A DNA stretch of 64,000 nucleotides from positions 107,153-171,152 of the forward strand of contig NZ_JAGFWR010000013.1 in assembly GCF_017599305.1 (NCBI RefSeq), read 5' to 3'. Each line of letters starts with the position of its first letter. The first letter of the stretch is position 1. Positions 25,311 through 35,989 of the stretch are shown here, one piece after another. Position numbers and translations under genes: made by a program. The notes under the pieces were generated by a model. The model was not told the origin of the DNA. It worked only from the letters and a program-made list of their open reading frames with translations, and did not search any database. The DNA comes from Micromonospora antibiotica. Its GTDB lineage: Bacteria; Actinomycetota; Actinomycetes; Mycobacteriales; Micromonosporaceae.

Positions 25311-26474
25311 GTGACAGACGTGGTGACGCCACCAACGAGCCCGGTGAGCCGGGAGCGGTCGAAGGAGATCAAACGGCTTTCCGTGATCTCCACCGCCCGC
25401 CAGGTCCGGCTGCTCTCCCGGGCCGAGCTGACCGAGCTGACCGGCCTGAGCCCCGCGACGCTCACCCCGCTCGTGCGTGACCTGATCGCCGAGGGCTACC
25501 TGATCGAACGCGGGCCGGGCACCTCCCGGGCCGGCCGCCCCCGGGCGATGCTGGAGTTCAACCCGCGCGCCGAGCTGGTCGCCGCCGTCTCGTTGGAACC
25601 GTCCCGGATCAGCTGCGAGATCGCCGACAGCGACGGCGCGGTCGTCGCCCACCGCGCGATCCGGCTGACCGGCGACATTGTCGACACCATCTGCCGCTCG
25701 GTGCCCGAACTGGCCGGGGACGGCCTGCCGGCGCTGCGCGGGGTGGCCATCGCCGCGCCCGGCGTCATCTCCGGCGGTGCGGTCCGGCTCGCCCCCTCGG
25801 TCGGCCTGATCGAGGGCCGACCGATAGGGGAGTCGGTCCAGCGGACGCTGGGCGTGCCGGTGGTGGTGGACAACGACGTCAACCTGATGGCGGCCGGCGA
25901 ACACGCCGCCGGGGCCGGCACCGACGTCGCCGACCTGCTGCTGCTGCACGTCGCCGACGGCATCGGCGCGGGCCTGGTGCTCGACGGCCAGGTCCGGCGG
26001 GGGGCCCGGGGCGCGGCCGGCGAGGTCGGGTTCCTGCCGCTGGACCCGGCCGGCCGGGGACACGACGGGATCGGCCCGTTCGAGGCCCGCTGGTCGGAGA
26101 ACGCGATCGCCGAACGGGTGGTCGCGCTGGCCCCGGGCCGCCGCCCCGACTCGCCGGTACGCGCTCTGGTCGCCCTGGCTGTCACCGATCCGCACGCCGC
26201 CGGCTACCTCGACGAACTGCTGCACGCCTGGTCCCGGCTGATCGTCTCCTGCGTCTGCGTCATCGACCCGGGGCGGGTGCTGCTCAGCGGTGCCGCCGCC
26301 GACCTCGACGACGCCGCCGTCGGCCGGCTCCAGGACCTGGTCACCGCCGCCGCACCCAGCACCACCGAGGTACGCCGGGCCGTCCTCGGCGACCGGGCCG
26401 TGCTGCACGGCGCGGTCAGCTACGCCCTCTCCGCCGCCGCAGCCGGGTTGCCCACCCTGTTACCGGCCCCCTGA
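25311..26474 (+). CDS. ROK-family transcriptional regulator
   Basis: This 387-residue protein has an N-terminal winged helix (about 18-75, LTELTGLSPATLTPLVRDLIAEGYLIE) and a ROK sugar-binding domain with VDNDVNLMAAGEH and HVADGIGAGLVLDG. It presumably represses or activates the adjacent island in response to a sugar or sugar conjugate. The usual ROK zinc motif CxCGxxGC is absent: the segment after GEVGFLPLDPAG reads RGHDGIGPFEARWSE. The GTG start sits behind AGGAAGGA. It lies 42 bases before the solute-binding protein gene. Confidence 0.9.
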   Translation: MTDVVTPPTSPVSRERSKEIKRLSVISTARQVRLLSRAELTELTGLSPATLTPLVRDLIAEGYLIERGPGTSRAGRPRAMLEFNPRAELVAAVSLEPSRISCEIADSDGAVVAHRAIRLTGDIVDTICRSVPELAGDGLPALRGVAIAAPGVISGGAVRLAPSVGLIEGRPIGESVQRTLGVPVVVDNDVNLMAAGEHAAGAGTDVADLLLLHVADGIGAGLVLDGQVRRGARGAAGEVGFLPLDPAGRGHDGIGPFEARWSENAIAERVVALAPGRRPDSPVRALVALAVTDPHAAGYLDELLHAWSRLIVSCVCVIDPGRVLLSGAAADLDDAAVGRLQDLVTAAAPSTTEVRRAVLGDRAVLHGAVSYALSAAAAGLPTLLPAP

Positions 26475-26516
26475 CCTGCCCTGCCTCACTTCTCCCCAAC
26501 CCCTCGGAGGTACCCC

Positions 26517-27560
26517 ATGAGACGTCGACTTCTGCTCGCCGGAGCGCTCGCCACCGTCCTCGCCGCCGGCACCGCCTGCGGTGGCGGCTCGGACGACACC
26601 GCCGCGGGTGAGACGGAGAAGCTGACGATCTACACCGCCCGCGACAAGAAGGTCTCCACCTTCGTCGTGGACAAGTTCACCGCCAAGTACCCCGAGTACA
26701 AGGGGAAGGTGGAGATCCTCAACCTGGGCGCCCAGGAGATCCTGGAGCGGGTCCGGGCCGAGAAGGCCAACCCGCAGGCCGACGTCTGGTGGGGCGGCAC
26801 CCAGCAGGGGCTGTCCGCCGGTGCCGGTGAGGACCTGCTCACCGCCTGGCAGCCCGCGTTCGCCGGCAAGATGGACGCCAAGTACAAGGACGCCGAGGGT
26901 CGCTGGTTCGGTGAGATCCTGCTGCCCGAGGTCATCATGTACAACAACAAGGCGCTCACCCCGGAGCAGGCCCCGAAGGACTGGGACGACCTGCTGAAGC
27001 CGGAGTGGAAAGACAAGATCGTCATCCGCGACGTGGCCGCCTCGGGCACCATGCGGTCGATCTACGCCGCGATGATCATGCGGCAGTCGCCGGACGGCAG
27101 CAACCCGCAGCCCGGCTACGACTGGCTCAAGAAGCTCGACGCCAACACCGGCGCGTACGCGGCCAACCCGGCCGACCTCTACCTCAAGCTCTCCCGCCAG
27201 CAGGGCACGCTGAGCGCCTGGAACCTGCAGGACATCCTGCTGCAGGCCAACCAGTCCAACATGCCGTTCGGCTACGTGATGCCGGCCTCCGGCGCCCCGG
27301 TGCTGGTCGACGGGCTCGCCGCGGTCAAGGGCGGCAACAGCGCCGGCGCGCAGAAGTTCATCGAGTTCCTCTTCGACGACACGCTCCGCGCCGACCTGGC
27401 CAAGGACTACTACCAGATCCCGGCCGTGGAGATCGCCCAGCAGCCGGAGTGGCTGGCCCAGCTCAACCTCAAGCCGCTCGACGTCAACTGGGACATCATC
27501 GGCAAGAACGAGACCGAGTGGATCAACCACTGGAACAGCCAGATCAAGAACAAGGGCTGA
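26517..27560 (+). CDS. ABC importer solute-binding lipoprotein (FbpA/AfuA-like cluster)
   Basis: This 347-residue lipoprotein has lipobox Cys21 (AAGTAC). The mature part opens KLTIYTARDKKVSTFVVDKFTAKYPEY, as in the Fe(III)/2-aminoethylphosphonate/thiamine-type binding proteins, and includes DVWWGGTQQGLSAGAGEDLL and ILLPEVIMYNNKAL. This cluster captures small, often anionic or metal-chelated ligands rather than oligosaccharides. The Tyr-Tyr iron ligands of true FbpA are not obvious (DYYQIPAVE is the nearest), so an organic substrate is as likely as iron. The ribosome site is CGGAGGTACC. It is the first transport gene of the island. Confidence 0.88.
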   Translation: MRRRLLLAGALATVLAAGTACGGGSDDTAAGETEKLTIYTARDKKVSTFVVDKFTAKYPEYKGKVEILNLGAQEILERVRAEKANPQADVWWGGTQQGLSAGAGEDLLTAWQPAFAGKMDAKYKDAEGRWFGEILLPEVIMYNNKALTPEQAPKDWDDLLKPEWKDKIVIRDVAASGTMRSIYAAMIMRQSPDGSNPQPGYDWLKKLDANTGAYAANPADLYLKLSRQQGTLSAWNLQDILLQANQSNMPFGYVMPASGAPVLVDGLAAVKGGNSAGAQKFIEFLFDDTLRADLAKDYYQIPAVEIAQQPEWLAQLNLKPLDVNWDIIGKNETEWINHWNSQIKNKG

Positions 27561-27721
27561 CCCCGTACGGGTGCCGGGGGCCGTCCCGCCCCCGGCACCA
27601 CCCGTCGCGCCGCCCACCGGGCGGCCCGTCTTCGCAACCGTCATCCGTTTCCCCGTGCCCACGGGCCCGGTCCCGCCACCCCGCCCGGCCAGGTCCGGTA
27701 CCGCATGAAGGAGAGGACATC

Positions 27722-28791
<1,070 letters not shown>

Positions 28792-28795
<4 letters not shown>

Positions 28796-30573
28796 GTACC
28801 ATTCCCGCCGCGCCGAGTGCGGCGACCGTGCCGCCGGTCACCCAGGATCCCGTCCCGCCGAAGGTCGACCGGCCCCGGCGTGGCCTCAACGCCAACTCGC
28901 CCTGGTTTCCGTACCTGCTGGTCTTCCCGCTGGCGCTGATCCTCTTCGGCTACGTGGTGCAGCCGATGTTCGCCACCTTCGCCGAGAGCGTCGGGGTGGA
29001 CGGGGTGGCCAACTACACGGAGTTCGTCACCGGCTCCGGGGTGGCCCGGTCGGCGCTGCTCACCTCGCTGATGATCTCGGCGGCCAGCGTGCTGCTCTGC
29101 GGGATCGTCGGGGTGGCGATGGCCTTCCTGCTCAAGCGCTTCTCGTTTCCCGGGCGGCGGCTGATCGAGGCGATCATCCTGGTGCCGGCGGCGCTGCCGC
29201 CGCTGATCGGGGCGATCTCGTTCCAGCTGCTCTACAGCGAGACCGGCATCCTGCCGCGCGGCCTGCAGCAGCTCCTCGGCACGGAGAACCCGGTGCTGCC
29301 GTTCACCGGCATCGCCGGGGTGCTGGTGGTGCACACCTTCACCATGTACCCGTTCTTCTACCTCGCCGCCTCGGCCGCCCTGGTCGGGATGGACCCGTCG
29401 GTGGAGGAGGCGGCCTACAACCTGGGCGCGAGCCGGGTACGGGTGTGGCGCACCGTGCTGCTGCCGATGCTCACCCCGGCGCTGGTCTCCGCGTCGCTGC
29501 TGGTCTTCATGACGTCGCTGGCGTCGTACACCGCGCCGTTGCTGTTCGGCGTGGACCGCACGATGACCATGCAGATCTACATCAACCGCACCAACGGCGA
29601 CCTGCCGATGGCCTCGACCTACGCGTCGGTGCTGGCGGTGTCCTCGGTGCTGTTCCTGCTCGGGATGCGCTGGTACGAGGGGCGGCGCAGCTACCGCTCC
29701 CAGTCCAAGGGCGTCGCCTCGCACCGCCGGGAGATCACCAACCCGCTCGGCAAGTGGCTGGCCCTGGTCGCCTCGGTGCTGGCCACCATGGTGCTGCTCG
29801 CCCCGGTGGCGACGATCGCCCTGGTCGCCTTCTCCCGGGACGGCTCGTGGACCACGGAGGTGATCCCGTCGGAGTACACGATGCAGAACTTCGTCACGAT
29901 CTTCTCCGACCCGGGGGCGTACCGGCCGATCCTCAACTCGTTGCAGATGAGCCTGCTCGCCACGGTCGGCTGTGTGGTGGTCGGTGTGCTGATCGCGTAC
30001 GCGGTGCGCCGGCTCGACTTCCGGGGCCGGGGGCTGCTCGACGTGGCGGTCATGCTGGCCTGGGCGCTGCCCGGCACGGTGGTGGCGATCAACCTGATCT
30101 CCGCGTTCAGCACGGGTAACGCGTTCAGCTTCGGTCAGGTGCTGATCGGCACCTTCTGGATCATGCCGTTGGCGTACTTCGTGCGGTTCCTGCCGTTGGT
30201 GTTCCGGTCGAGTTCGGCGACGCTGGCGCAGATCGACCCGTCGTTGGAGGAAGCGGCCCGCAACCTCGGCGCCCCCTGGTGGCGGGCGTTCGGCACGGTC
30301 ACCCTGCGGCTGATGCTGCCCGGTGTGCTGGCCGGCGCGCTGCTCGCCTTCGTCAACGGGGTGGGCGAGTTCGTCGCCTCGGTGCTGATCTACACCTCGG
30401 AGACGGCACCCATCTCGGTCGAGATCAACAACCGGATGTACTCGTTCGAGGTCGGCACCGCCGCCGCGTACGGCATGCTCCAGGTGGTGTTGATCTTCTT
30501 GGTGATGGTGTTCTCCGGCCGCCTGCAGAACGGCGGCCGGGCCACCCGGGAGGCGGCGAAGTGGACGGCGTGA
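28792..30573 (+). CDS. ABC importer permease, fused two-domain (FbpB-type)
   Basis: This 593-residue integral membrane protein has two homologous six-helix halves, as in iron-type FbpB permeases. Each half has an EAA loop for ATPase docking: EEAAYNLGASRVRVWRTVLLP and EEAARNLGAPWWRAFGTVTL. A Pro-rich cytoplasmic tail of about 30 residues precedes the first helix. The GTG start overlaps the ATPase stop by four bases, so translation is coupled. Confidence 0.92.
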
Positions 30574-31574
30574 CCTGGCCGACCGGTGGCGGGCTGCTGC
30601 CCGCCACCCGGATTCCCGGCGGCGAACTGGCCGCCGTCGCGGCGGCGGCGGACTACGCGGTGCTGCCCGTCGGCGCCGTCGAATGGCACGGCCCGCACCT
30701 GCCGCTCGGCACCGACCTGATCCTCGCCGAAGGCTTCGCCGCCGAAGCCGGCGGCACGTCCAGCCCGGCCGCCGGGGCCGGCGGTACATCCGGCCCCGCC
30801 GCCGGGGCCGGTGGCGCTGTCGCGTCGGCCGCCGGGTCCGCGCCGGCCGCCGGGTCCTCGGGGGATACGACCACCGGCTTCCCCGGGCCGCGCGGGGTGC
30901 TCTTCCCGGCGGTGCCGTATGCGGCCTGCCCGGGGCAGACCCGGCCCTGGCCGGGCACGGTGTCGATCCGGCCGGAGATCGCCGTCGGCTACCTCGCCGA
31001 CGTGATCGAGGGGATCGTCGCCGCCGGTTTCCCCCGGCTGCTGATCGTCAACGGCCACGACGCCAACATGTCCACCGTGCGGGCCGCGATGGAATGGGTC
31101 TCCGGCCGGCGAACCGCCAGCCTGCTGCTGGTCAACTGGTTCCAACTGGTCACCCCGGCGGAGACCACCGAGCTGTACGGGCCGCTGACCGCCCGGGGGC
31201 ACGGTGGCGCGTACGAGACCTCCGGGGTGCTCGGGTTCGATCCCGGCGCGGTCCGCCTCGACGCCGTGACCGACCTGCCGCCGAAGCCGAAGCTGCCGGT
31301 CGGCCATCCCTACGTGCTGGTCGAGTCCCGTCCCGACCCGTGGCAGGGCTGGTCCGGGCACATCTCGCTGGCCTCCGAGGCGGCGGGCCGGAAGGTCCGC
31401 GCCACTGCCGGCGCGCGGCTGCGGGAGATCGTCGCCGCCTGGGTGGCCGCCCCACCGCCCGCCCCACCCACCGCCGACCCGCTACCCGACGCGACGACCG
31501 ACGGGCCGGCCCCGGCCGACGGGCCGACCCCGGCGGCCGGTGACCCGACGACGGTGACCGGGGGAGAGCGGTGA
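30561..31574 (+). CDS. Creatininase-family amidohydrolase
   Basis: This 337-residue enzyme of the creatininase/MftE family hydrolyses a cyclic or linear amide with two metal ions. The motifs are VEWHGPHLPLGTD (Glu41, His43, Asp52), the NGHDAN metal-site loop and GHGGAYETS with the catalytic Glu. It starts at GTG behind GGGAGG and overlaps the permease by 13 bases. Residues about 63-100 are an Ala/Gly/Ser/Pro-rich insertion (AAGAGGTSGPAAGAGG) in a loop after the first metal motif, and the C-terminus is a Pro/Ala tail. It is not part of a mycofactocin cluster. Specific substrate unknown. Confidence 0.85.
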   Translation: MDGVTWPTGGGLLPATRIPGGELAAVAAAADYAVLPVGAVEWHGPHLPLGTDLILAEGFAAEAGGTSSPAAGAGGTSGPAAGAGGAVASAAGSAPAAGSSGDTTTGFPGPRGVLFPAVPYAACPGQTRPWPGTVSIRPEIAVGYLADVIEGIVAAGFPRLLIVNGHDANMSTVRAAMEWVSGRRTASLLLVNWFQLVTPAETTELYGPLTARGHGGAYETSGVLGFDPGAVRLDAVTDLPPKPKLPVGHPYVLVESRPDPWQGWSGHISLASEAAGRKVRATAGARLREIVAAWVAAPPPAPPTADPLPDATTDGPAPADGPTPAAGDPTTVTGGER

Positions 31575-32581
31575 GCGTGGACCGGGGACTCGACATCGTC
31601 GACTTCCACCTGCACTTCCGCATCGGCACCGACGAGACGATCCACGCCTGCGAGGACGCCGCCGGGATGCACCCCGGCGGGGAACACGAGCGGGCCGTCC
31701 GGGCCGCCGGCTCCGCCCCGTACGCGAAGGCGTGGCGGCAGGCGTGGAGCTTCCCCGACCCCGAGCCGCCCGCCCCACGCTGGCAGGACGAGGCCGACCG
31801 GTGGGCCGACGAGCTGCGTGCGGTCGGGGTACGGCGGGCGGTCTTCGTCACCGGCGGCGGCAACGACACCGTCGCCGACGTGGTCGACCGGCACCCGGAC
31901 CTGCTGCTCGGCTTCGCCCACCACGACCCGTACTCGCCGGGGGCCGCCGCCGAGCTGGAACGCGCGGTGACCGAACGGGGGCTGCGCGGGCTGAAGCTGT
32001 TCGCCCCGCTGCTACGCGGCCCGCTGGACCACGCCGACCTGGACCCGCTGTGGTCCACCGCCCAGCGCCTCGGGGTGCCGGTGCTGATCCACATCGGCCA
32101 CTACGGCAGCGCCGGCGGCCTCTCCTTCGGCCGGTACGGCGGCCCCGACGAGCTGGCCCGGATGGCCCGCCGCTTCCCCGAGCTGAACGTGGTGGTGCCG
32201 CACTTCGGCGTCCAGCACGTGCAGGATCTGCTCTTCGCCGCCTGGGGCTGCCCCAACATCCACGTCGACACGTCCGGCTCCAACCAGTGGGTGCGCTGGA
32301 TGCCGTACAAGCTGACGTTGGAGGACCTGTTCCGCCGCTGCTACGAGACGATCGGCCCGCAGCGCATCGTGTACGGCAGCGACTCGTCGTGGTTCCCGCG
32401 CGGCTACGTCACCCGCTACCTCGACGACCAGTTGCGGGTCTGCCGCGAGCTGGGGATGCCCGACGACCACCTCCGGACGATCTTCGCCGGTAACGCCGAA
32501 CGGCTGCTGGGCCTGACCGACCGACCAGCCGAGAACCCGGGAGCCGGCCCCCGCGCCGCCTCCCGGCCCGGAAGGAAGTAA
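31571..32581 (+). CDS. Metal-dependent amidohydrolase (Amidohydro_2 type)
   Basis: This 336-residue TIM-barrel hydrolase has the metal motif DFHLHF (His13, His15), HIGHYG, VVPHFG and the terminal YGSDSSWFP aspartate. These match the ACMSD/Amidohydro_2 branch, which includes hydrolases and nonoxidative decarboxylases. The GTG start overlaps the creatininase stop as GTGA. Together the two hydrolases imply sequential cleavage of amide or similar bonds in one imported molecule. Confidence 0.85.
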   Translation: MSVDRGLDIVDFHLHFRIGTDETIHACEDAAGMHPGGEHERAVRAAGSAPYAKAWRQAWSFPDPEPPAPRWQDEADRWADELRAVGVRRAVFVTGGGNDTVADVVDRHPDLLLGFAHHDPYSPGAAAELERAVTERGLRGLKLFAPLLRGPLDHADLDPLWSTAQRLGVPVLIHIGHYGSAGGLSFGRYGGPDELARMARRFPELNVVVPHFGVQHVQDLLFAAWGCPNIHVDTSGSNQWVRWMPYKLTLEDLFRRCYETIGPQRIVYGSDSSWFPRGYVTRYLDDQLRVCRELGMPDDHLRTIFAGNAERLLGLTDRPAENPGAGPRAASRPGRK

Positions 32582-32590
32582 GGAACCGCC

Positions 32591-34042
32591 ATGAGCGAGC
32601 TGACCACCTACCAGCGGCACCACCTGGCCCCCACCTACGACCACCACGTCGGGCACCTCTACCCGGCGATGGTGCGCGCCAGCCAGGCGCACGTGGTGAT
32701 GCTGACCGAGCAGGGGCTGATCCCTGCCGAGCGGGGCGCCCGACTGTTGCGCGGGCTGGCCACGCTGCGCGCCGACGACAGTCCGGCCCCGGCGTTCGAC
32801 GGCAGCTTCGAGGACACCTACTACCTGCTGGAGAAGACGCTCGCGCAGGCGTGCGGCGTGCCGGCGTCCGAACTGGACGTGCAGATGGCCCGCAGCCGCA
32901 ACGACCTCGACGCCGGGGTGTTCCGGATGCTGCTGCGCGGCCAGCTCCTCGACGTGCTGGACCGGGTGCTGACCACCGGCCGGACCGCCCTGGACGTCGC
33001 CGACCGGTACGCCGACGTGGTGATCACCGGTTACACCCACCGCCGGCCCGCCCAGCCCACCACCATCGGGCACGCGCTGGCCGGTTACGCCGAGGCGCTG
33101 GCCGGTGAGGCCACCGCGTACGCCGACGTGATCGACCAGCTCAACGTCTCGCCGCTGGGGTCCTGCGCGTTCGCCGGCACCGACCTGGACATCGCCCCGG
33201 CCCGGGTGGCCGAGCTGCTCGGCTTCGACGGCCTGGTCACCAACTCCTACGAGGCGGTCGCCGGGGCCGACCACCTGGTGCGGGTGGGCACCCTCAACGC
33301 CCAGGCCCTGGCCACCGGCGCCCGGCTGGCCCGAACCCTGATGGACTGGCTGACCTGGCAGTGGGTGGCCACCCCCGGCGACTTCACCCAGGGCAGCAGC
33401 ATCATGCCGCAGAAGCGCAACCCGGTGGTGCTGGAGCACCTGGTGTCGATGGCCGGCGCGAGCGCCGCCGACGCCGCGTCGGTGCTCAACAACGTCGGGG
33501 CGGCCTGGTGGGAGGACTCCAACAACGCCACCACCGACGTGCAGGTCCGGCTCTGGGACAGCAACGACCGGGCGGACCGGTTCTTCGCCCTGGTCGGCGG
33601 CTTCCTCGCCGAACTGGAGCCGCTGCACCCGCCGACCCGGGAGGAGATCGTCGCGTCCGGGGCCACCACCACCGCGGCGGCCGACGCGTTGACCCGGCAC
33701 GGGGTGCCGTTCCGGGCCGCCCACTCGGTCGTCGGCCGGCTGGTCCGGGCCGGTGCGCCGGACACCTGGACCGCCGAGGGGGTCCGGGCAGCCGCCGACG
33801 GGCTGACCGACCGGCTGACCGACGACGCCGTCGCCGACCTGATCGCCGCCGCCGTCCAGCCCGACCTGGTGCTGGACCGGGTGCAGGTGGACGGGCCGGG
33901 TGCCGCCGCCGTCCGCGCCCAGGTCGGCACCCTGCGGGTCGCGTTCGACGCCGTCGCCGACCGGCTCGCCGCGACCCGGGACCGGCTGGCCCGCGCCGAC
34001 GAGGCGCTGGACACGGTCGCCGCCGAGGTGGCCGGCCGGTGA
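32591..34042 (+). CDS. Aspartase/fumarase-superfamily lyase, argininosuccinate-lyase-like paralogue
   Basis: This 483-residue enzyme carries superfamily signatures: ARSRNDLDAGVFR (RSRND), TGYTHRRPAQPTTIGH and the mobile catalytic loop GSSIMPQKRNP (Ser269/Ser270, Lys275). The family eliminates fumarate or a similar acid from an N-substituted aspartate. ArgH usually has a YTHLQ-AQP segment; here it is YTHRRPAQP, and no arginine genes are nearby. I therefore infer a catabolic C-N lyase, analogous to ethylenediamine-disuccinate lyase, rather than arginine synthesis. The ribosome site is AAGGAAC. Confidence 0.82.
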   Translation: MSELTTYQRHHLAPTYDHHVGHLYPAMVRASQAHVVMLTEQGLIPAERGARLLRGLATLRADDSPAPAFDGSFEDTYYLLEKTLAQACGVPASELDVQMARSRNDLDAGVFRMLLRGQLLDVLDRVLTTGRTALDVADRYADVVITGYTHRRPAQPTTIGHALAGYAEALAGEATAYADVIDQLNVSPLGSCAFAGTDLDIAPARVAELLGFDGLVTNSYEAVAGADHLVRVGTLNAQALATGARLARTLMDWLTWQWVATPGDFTQGSSIMPQKRNPVVLEHLVSMAGASAADAASVLNNVGAAWWEDSNNATTDVQVRLWDSNDRADRFFALVGGFLAELEPLHPPTREEIVASGATTTAAADALTRHGVPFRAAHSVVGRLVRAGAPDTWTAEGVRAAADGLTDRLTDDAVADLIAAAVQPDLVLDRVQVDGPGAAAVRAQVGTLRVAFDAVADRLAATRDRLARADEALDTVAAEVAGR

Positions 34043-34145
34043 GCGCGTCGATCCGACGATCCGGCTCCGGTCCGGCCCGGCTGTCCGGCGGAGCACCGGC
34101 GCGACCGCGGCCGACGGTGGTGACCGGACGGTGGACCAGGTGAGC

Positions 34146-35060
34146 ATGCGACTGGCCGGCCGGGCCGCCGCCGGCACCCGCACCGACGAGCGGCTGCTCG
34201 GCATCGACTTCGGCGGCACCAAGATGGCCGTCGGGGTGGCCGACGGCACCGGTCGGCTGCTGGCCCACCGGCGGATCGCCACCCACGCCGAGCGGGGTGC
34301 CCCGCAGGCGTTGGACCGGGCGCTGGAGTTGGCGGCCACGCTGGTCGCCGAGGTCGGCGGGCCGCTGGTGGCGGCCGGGGTGGCCTCACCGGGGGTGGTC
34401 CGCCCCGACGGCATCGACCTGGCCCCCAACGTGCCCGGTTGGGAGCGGTTGCGACTGGCCGACGCGGTGTCCGCCGCCCTCGGGGTGGCCCGGGTGGCGG
34501 TGGACAACGACCTGAACGCCGCCGCCCTGGCCGAGCTGCGCCTCGGCGCGCTGCGTGACGCCGACCCCGGGCTGGTGGTGGGGATCGGCACCGGCGTGGC
34601 GGCGGCGGTCACCGTCGGCGGCCGGGTCCTCGCCGGGCATCGGGGGGCGGCCGGCGAGATCGGGTACGCGGTGGCCGGCGGCCCCTGGCCGGGCACCATG
34701 CTGGAGCTGGACTTCTCCGGCCGGGCGCTGGACCGGTTGGCCGACGAGCTGGGGGTGGCCGGGCACGCGGCCGGGCTGGCCGCCGCCGCCGAGCTGCCCG
34801 GCGTGGCCCGTGACGCGCTCACCGCCCGGGTCGACGAACTGGCCCGGCACCTGGTCACCTGCTGCCTGCTGCTCGATCCGCAGCGGGTGGTGCTGGTCGG
34901 CGGGGTGGCCGGCAGCGCGCTGATCCGGCGGCTGCTCGCCGACCGGCTGGCCGAGGTGCTCCCGAACCGCCCCGACGTGGTGCTGTCCCGGTTCGCCGAC
35001 GACGCGGCGCTGCTCGGCGCGGTCACCCTGGCCCGGGAGGCGGTGCCGGCACCCCGCTGA
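34146..35060 (+). CDS. ROK-family sugar kinase
   Basis: This 304-residue protein has the ATP motif GIDFGGTKMAVGVAD, the catalytic aspartate in VDNDLNAAAL and VGIGTGVAAAVTVGG. No winged helix is present, so it is a kinase rather than a regulator. The zinc site CxCGxxGCxE normal in ROK hexokinases is missing: after AAGEIGY the sequence runs AVAGGPWPGTMLELDFSGRAL. It ends the island and is followed by a bidirectional terminator. GTG at 34140 is an alternative start. A phosphorylatable sugar moiety in the substrate is implied. Confidence 0.85.
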   Translation: MRLAGRAAAGTRTDERLLGIDFGGTKMAVGVADGTGRLLAHRRIATHAERGAPQALDRALELAATLVAEVGGPLVAAGVASPGVVRPDGIDLAPNVPGWERLRLADAVSAALGVARVAVDNDLNAAALAELRLGALRDADPGLVVGIGTGVAAAVTVGGRVLAGHRGAAGEIGYAVAGGPWPGTMLELDFSGRALDRLADELGVAGHAAGLAAAAELPGVARDALTARVDELARHLVTCCLLLDPQRVVLVGGVAGSALIRRLLADRLAEVLPNRPDVVLSRFADDAALLGAVTLAREAVPAPR

Positions 35061-35105
35061 CCGGCCACCTGTGCGTCCGGCCGCGAGGGGGCGGACCGGT
35101 CGGCC

Positions 35106-35143
35106 CGTGCGTCCGGCCCACCCTCGGGCGGGCCGGACGCACG
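35106..35143. terminator. Bidirectional terminator
   Basis: A perfect 14-base-pair stem (35106-35119 with 35130-35143) and 10-base loop lie between convergent genes, the ROK kinase and a lipoprotein gene. Confidence 0.88.
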
Positions 35144-35149
35144 GCGCGG

Positions 35150-35776
35150 TCACTTCGGCAGGTCGGCGCTCGACTTCGCCAGCTGGTACGCCGGCAGCAT
35201 CTCCTCGAACTCCTCGGCGTCCAGGCCGTCGAGGGTGACCATCAGCGTGCCGTACAGGGTGGACACCAGGATCGCCCGGTTGGGTTCGCCGTCCTCGGTC
35301 CAGGTGGCCTCGAAGGCGTCCAGCGGGCCGGCCTTGGTCCGCCGGTACTGCTGCTCCTTCGGGCTGTTGAACGCGGCGAGGTACTTGTCCACGGTGACCT
35401 GCGGGTTCAGCGGCGCGGCCCCGGTGATCTGCCAGACCCGCAGGAAACCGATGTTCCCGGCCGGCTTCGCGTCGATCTCGCACAGCGGCACGGCCGGGCC
35501 GAGCTTGAGATCGGCCCCGCCCTTCACCGCCTTGACCTTCCACTTCGCCGGCACCGAGAAGGTCATCGACAGCGTGCAGGCGCTGCCTTTCGGGCCGACC
35601 GTGGTGGCGGCGGCGGCCGGGGCGACGTCGTCGTGCCACGGTGGACCGGCGGCGACCGGCGAGGCGGTCGGGCTGGTCGACGGCGCGGGCGTCGTCGCCC
35701 GCTCCGTGGTGTCACCGGCGCAGCCGGCGGTGAGGGTGAGGGTGAGCGCGGCAAGTGCGGTCGTACGTCGGATCAT
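35150..35776 (-). CDS. Lipoprotein of unknown function
   Basis: This 208-residue exported lipoprotein has the lipobox LTAGC, then a Thr/Pro/Ser-rich tether (about 24-45) and a beta-rich domain with SACTLSMTFSVPAKWKVKAV and a second Cys in PLCEIDAKPAGNIGF, which may form a disulfide. The layout resembles mycobacterial LpqN/LpqT-type surface lipoproteins, but I cannot assign a family firmly. It is monocistronic. Confidence 0.75.
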   Translation of the reverse strand: MIRRTTALAALTLTLTAGCAGDTTERATTPAPSTSPTASPVAAGPPWHDDVAPAAAATTVGPKGSACTLSMTFSVPAKWKVKAVKGGADLKLGPAVPLCEIDAKPAGNIGFLRVWQITGAAPLNPQVTVDKYLAAFNSPKEQQYRRTKAGPLDAFEATWTEDGEPNRAILVSTLYGTLMVTLDGLDAEEFEEMLPAYQLAKSSADLPK

Positions 35777-35941
35777 CGTCCCGTTTCCCCGTTGGAGTTG
35801 CCGCCGTCGGTTGCGGCGGCCGACGGATGCTAGCCGACGGGTGGCCGGCCCTGCTGACCGTTTGCGGCCACCAAGCCCATGATCACTGTGCGGTTTCCGC
35901 GGATCCGCCCCACCGCTCGCCGCCCGACCACGCTGGACGCC

Positions 35942-35974
35942 GACGGCCCGGCACCCCGAGGGGGCCGGGCCGTC
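35942..35974 (-). terminator. Terminator of the fab operon
   Basis: A perfect 11-base-pair stem (35942-35952 with 35964-35974) sits 15 bases beyond the fabF stop. Confidence 0.88.
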
Positions 35975-35989
35975 AGACTGCTGCTGCCG

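Noticed and set aside
30561..31574. Mycofactocin protein MftE
   Set aside because: The family matches, but no mycofactocin precursor, radical SAM or dehydrogenase gene is nearby, and the operon is an importer/catabolic set.
32591..34042. Annotation as argininosuccinate lyase of arginine biosynthesis
   Set aside because: No arg genes adjoin it, a substrate-loop segment differs, and it is embedded in a regulated import operon.
32012..35068. Long minus-strand open frame opposite the lyase and ROK kinase
   Set aside because: Same shadow effect; the plus-strand genes have clear catalytic motifs and ribosome sites.
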